Source of the DNA: an uncultured Parafilimonas sp.
GTDB taxonomy: Bacteria; Bacteroidota; Bacteroidia; Chitinophagales; Chitinophagaceae
Length of the DNA: 6,325 bases
NCBI GenBank assembly: GCA_937892395.1
Contig: CALAGJ010000178.1
Location: 1-6,325, forward strand
Direction of reading: 5' to 3'
Part shown: positions 5,178 to 6,325 of the stretch, piece by piece
Layout: each line of letters starts with the position of its first letter
Position numbering within the stretch: position 1 is the stretch's first letter
Notes under the pieces: model-generated
Databases searched by the model: none
Told to the model about the DNA's origin: nothing
What the model saw: only the letters and a program-made list of their open reading frames with translations
Position numbers and translations under genes: made by a program

Positions 5178-5914
5178 TATGAATATTTTTTAGCTACCTC
5201 GTTTGCATCTGGTAGTTTTTCTATGGTTTGTGCCTTCAATATTGTTTTCTTAAAATCAAATCTCTTATCCTTCACCCAATTAACAAAGTGACTATAAACA
5301 TCCTCTTTATGATGGTAGTGTTTTTTACCTGTTAGATTCTGAAATTTAAATACCTCCCATAACCCATTAACATCTTTTGTAGAAACATCTACCTGTTTAG
5401 TTATTTTTAAAAGTTGAACAGCCATACCGTTTGTTATATCTGGTAAACCATTAAATTCAGACGCAACCGGGAATGAGTTAAATATTAATTTATCTTCTTT
5501 ATTATTAAGAGTGTTATTTGTGGTTAATTGTTGGTTAATTGTTGGTTGTTGGCTGGTTGTTGGTTGGTTGATTTGCTGGTTTATTTGCTGGTTGTTTGAA
5601 TCATACCTATTTTGATAAACATCATATTTACAGACAGTTATAATAGTATATTTGTTGGTTACTTTGGTAGTTATTTCGTTGGTTGTTTTTAGTTTTTTTA
5701 AGCAAGTGCGAATTTCCATTTCGCTTAAACCCGTGTCCTTACTAAGTTGTAGCCTACCTGTTATCAATTGTCCTCTCTTAACATCTACTCCTTTCCATCT
5801 ACCATCTTCCCAATTGGCACGTAATAAAAAATAAAGAAATAAGTGAAATACCTTCACATCCTGATACCACTCCCATTTAAGGATTTTCCTATCTACAGTT
5901 ATAAAACTTGCCAT
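5177..5914 (-). CDS. DnaD-like phage replication initiator / helicase loader candidate
   Basis: The 245-residue product fits the phage replisome-organiser pattern. An N-terminal winged-helix domain (about 1-98) contains RKILKWEWYQDVKVFHLFLY, VKRGQLITGRLQLSKDTGLS (45-64) and EIRTCLKKLKTTNEITTKVT (67-86). A Q/N/T-rich linker follows (about 105-138). The C-terminal part (about 155-240) holds a DnaD/DnaB-loader-like helical region with KKHYHHKEDVYSHFVNWVKD (197-216). Such proteins bind iterons at the origin through the N-terminal domain and recruit DnaB through the C-terminal part. The one-base overlap with the helicase gene supports this role. The linker-coding DNA is itself a tandem repeat array (5521-5599) whose 11-bp period ignores codons, so the origin may lie inside this gene. 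The start at 5914 follows an A-rich leader. The gene is 22 nt downstream of a terminator-like hairpin, and no consensus promoter is seen in that gap. Confidence 0.8.
   Translation of the reverse strand: MASFITVDRKILKWEWYQDVKVFHLFLYFLLRANWEDGRWKGVDVKRGQLITGRLQLSKDTGLSEMEIRTCLKKLKTTNEITTKVTNKYTIITVCKYDVYQNRYDSNNQQINQQINQPTTSQQPTINQQLTTNNTLNNKEDKLIFNSFPVASEFNGLPDITNGMAVQLLKITKQVDVSTKDVNGLWEVFKFQNLTGKKHYHHKEDVYSHFVNWVKDKRFDFKKTILKAQTIEKLPDANEVAKKYS
5471..5520. other. Very AT-rich segment beside the repeat array (candidate DNA-unwinding element)
   Basis: Only 9 of these 50 bases are G or C (18%), low even for this window. The segment lies directly next to the tandem array at 5521-5599 and encodes the N/K-rich end of the initiator linker. 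Adjacent iterons and an AT-rich tract are the usual parts of an iteron-type replication origin. The unwinding role is inferred from this layout. Confidence 0.4.
5521..5599. repeat. Seven tandem 11-12 bp repeats, iteron-like, inside the initiator gene
   Basis: Seven units run without gaps: TGGTTAATTGT (5521), TGGTTAATTGT (5532), TGGTTGTTGGC (5543), TGGTTGTTGGT (5554), TGGTTGATTTGC (5565), TGGTTTATTTGC (5577) and TGGTTGTTTGA (5589-5599). All begin TGGTT. Five are 11 bp and two are 12 bp. On the coding strand they specify the Q/N/T-rich linker of the initiator. Because 11 is not a multiple of three, most of the periodicity cannot come from repeated amino acids; it exists at DNA level, at about one helical turn. 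This matches the known arrangement in lambda-like and lactococcal phages, where initiator-binding iterons lie within the initiator gene. Strand slippage without function is the alternative. Confidence 0.75.
5656..5690. repeat. Two outlying iteron-like copies in the initiator gene
   Basis: TGGTTACTTTG (5656-5666) and TGGTTGTTTTT (5680-5690) have the same orientation as the main array and share its TGGTT start and T-rich second half. Their start-to-start distance is 24 bp, twice the 12-bp unit. They encode part of the winged-helix domain's ITTKVTNK stretch. They may be degenerate binding sites. The core 5-mer is common enough in this DNA that chance cannot be excluded. Confidence 0.3.
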
Positions 5915-5923
5915 TTAAAATAT

Positions 5924-5934
5924 TGGTTGATTCC
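5924..5934. promoter_or_regulatory. Iteron-like copy in the leader of the initiator gene
   Basis: TGGTTGATTCC matches the first nine bases of the array unit at 5565 and has the same orientation. It lies 9 bp upstream of the initiator ATG (5914), between the terminator-like hairpin and the start. If the initiator binds the array, binding here could repress its own expression, as iteron-binding initiators of plasmids do. This is inference from one sequence match. Confidence 0.35.
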
Positions 5935-5935
5935 T

Positions 5936-5979
5936 AAAAATAAAAAAGGAACTAAAAGTTATTTTTTAAACTTAGTCCC
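5936..5979 (-). terminator. Rho-independent terminator-like hairpin after the XRE gene
   Basis: On the minus strand GGGACTAA (5972-5979) pairs with TTAGTTCC (5948-5955) over 8 bp, counting one G-U. The stem is followed at once by the T-rich run TTTTTTATTTTT (5936-5947). The stem begins within the last codons of the XRE gene, and its stop codon (5959-5961) lies in the loop. It would end or attenuate transcription before the initiator gene, which starts only 22 nt beyond. Partial read-through or antitermination may therefore set replication gene expression. Confidence 0.65.
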
Positions 5980-6171
5980 TAATGCCTCGTTTATTTTTTT
6001 GAGGTTATCGTCTGTAAGATCACGCTTTGTATTTCCTTCCCCTTTTAATACAGAATGTAAATGGCCTGGAGTTACTTCTAATTTTACTGCAAGCCAAGAC
6101 ATTTTTTGTCCATTCCTTTCAAGATGCTCTACGATTAATTCTTCTGGAGATTTTTCAATTATTGCAGCCAT
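5959..6171 (-). CDS. Small XRE/Cro-type helix-turn-helix regulator
   Basis: The 70-residue product is a compact HTH protein of Cro size. SPEELIVEHLERNG (8-21) forms the first helix, MSWLAVKLE (24-32) and TPGHLHSVLKG (34-44) look like the HTH pair with the recognition helix second, and DDNLKKINEALG (54-65) closes the fold. It is likely a transcription regulator of the phage early region; no dimerisation or cleavage domain is present. I chose ATG 6171 (MAAIIEKSPEEL) rather than the upstream ATG at 6252. The extra 27 residues of the longer form are not HTH-like, would overlap the intergenic control region, and MAA follows a typical A-rich Bacteroidetes leader. A terminator-like hairpin overlaps its 3' end. 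A promoter and palindrome for a divergent gene lie upstream, so it may be one half of a two-way switch. Confidence 0.75.
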   Translation of the reverse strand: MAAIIEKSPEELIVEHLERNGQKMSWLAVKLEVTPGHLHSVLKGEGNTKRDLTDDNLKKINEALGTKFKK

Positions 6172-6243
6172 ATATTTTTTGTTTATGGGGTGCAAATTAT
6201 AGAATACATTTGAAACCGCAAAACTTTTTTCAGGAAAATAATT

Positions 6244-6275
6244 TTTGCACAATTCAAAACTGTTTTATACATTTG
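6244..6275 (+). promoter_or_regulatory. Rightward Bacteroidetes-type promoter candidate
   Basis: TTTG (6244-6247) and TACATTTG (6268-6275) are separated by 20 nt. This fits the Bacteroidetes TTTG / TAnnTTTG consensus exactly and has the same spacing and -7 element as the candidate at 1060-1091. Transcription would start near 6282 and run rightward. An ATG at 6319-6321, after an A-rich leader, could begin a divergent gene cut off by the window edge after two codons. A second TACATTTG (6205-6212) lies 63 bp to the left in the same orientation but has its nearest TTTG 23 nt upstream. Confidence 0.55.
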
Positions 6276-6285
6276 CCCTTAAACA

Positions 6286-6306
6286 GTAAAAAAGTGAGTT
6301 TTTTAC
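6286..6306. promoter_or_regulatory. Perfect palindrome, operator candidate just downstream of the rightward promoter
   Basis: GTAAAAAA (6286-6293) and TTTTTTAC (6299-6306) are perfect inverted 8-bp arms around a 5-bp centre (GTGAG). The site starts about 10 bp after the -7 element and ends 12 bp before the possible ATG at 6319. The placement suits a repressor operator acting on the rightward promoter, bound by the XRE protein or the divergent product. The A/T-only inner arms also permit a weak leader hairpin. Confidence 0.45.
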
Positions 6307-6325
6307 CTCAAACAAAATATGGTGA

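Noticed and set aside
5521..5599. CRISPR array
   Set aside because: Units are only 11-12 bp and directly abut one another with no spacers. The stretch is within an intact coding sequence.
5959..6252. Longer 97-residue version of the XRE protein
   Set aside because: The added N-terminal 27 residues do not look like part of the HTH fold and would cover the intergenic control region. The ATG at 6171 has a typical A-rich leader.

Overview
The window looks like the early/replication region of a tailed phage or prophage of a Bacteroidota (Bacteroidetes) host, joined at its left end to about 340-390 bp of different DNA. The host guess rests on three things seen in the sequence. The main part is AT-rich, around one third G+C in the stretch counted. 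Start codons are preceded by A-rich leaders with no Shine-Dalgarno sequence. Two intergenic sites match the Bacteroidetes promoter pattern TTG/TTTG-N20-TAnnTTTG. No virion, packaging, integrase or primase gene is visible, so temperate or lytic lifestyle cannot be decided here.

Layout: all well-supported genes are on the minus strand, so transcription runs right to left. At the right edge is a small XRE-type HTH regulator (5959-6171). Beside it is a divergent control region with a consensus-like rightward promoter and a perfect palindrome, probably serving a gene that begins at the window edge. A terminator-like hairpin overlaps the regulator's 3' end. Next comes a tightly packed replication block: a DnaD-like winged-helix initiator/helicase-loader candidate (5177-5914), a DnaB-family replicative helicase (3804-5177, start overlapping the initiator stop) and a 115-residue unknown protein (3434-3781). 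After a 146-bp gap holding a 64-bp interrupted palindrome come a free-standing HNH endonuclease (2766-3287), a ParB-like DNA-binding protein (1693-2769), an HTH_39-like small protein (1328-1690) and an 81-residue unknown (1071-1316). The last phage gene, with its own promoter candidate, is a GT-A-like glycosyltransferase (342-974) whose C-terminus looks cut off.

Left of about position 340, G+C rises to 47% (141/300 counted for 1-300) and codon choice changes. A previously easy-to-miss GTG-started frame reads off the left edge (1-279, minus). This could be an integration or recombination boundary or an assembly chimera.

The most striking signal is inside the initiator gene. Seven tandem 11-12 bp units (5521-5599) encode its Q/N-rich linker but mostly repeat with an 11-bp period that does not follow the reading frame. 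They lie directly beside a 50-bp stretch of 18% G+C. With the adjacent helicase gene, this is the layout expected of an iteron-type phage origin embedded in the initiator gene.
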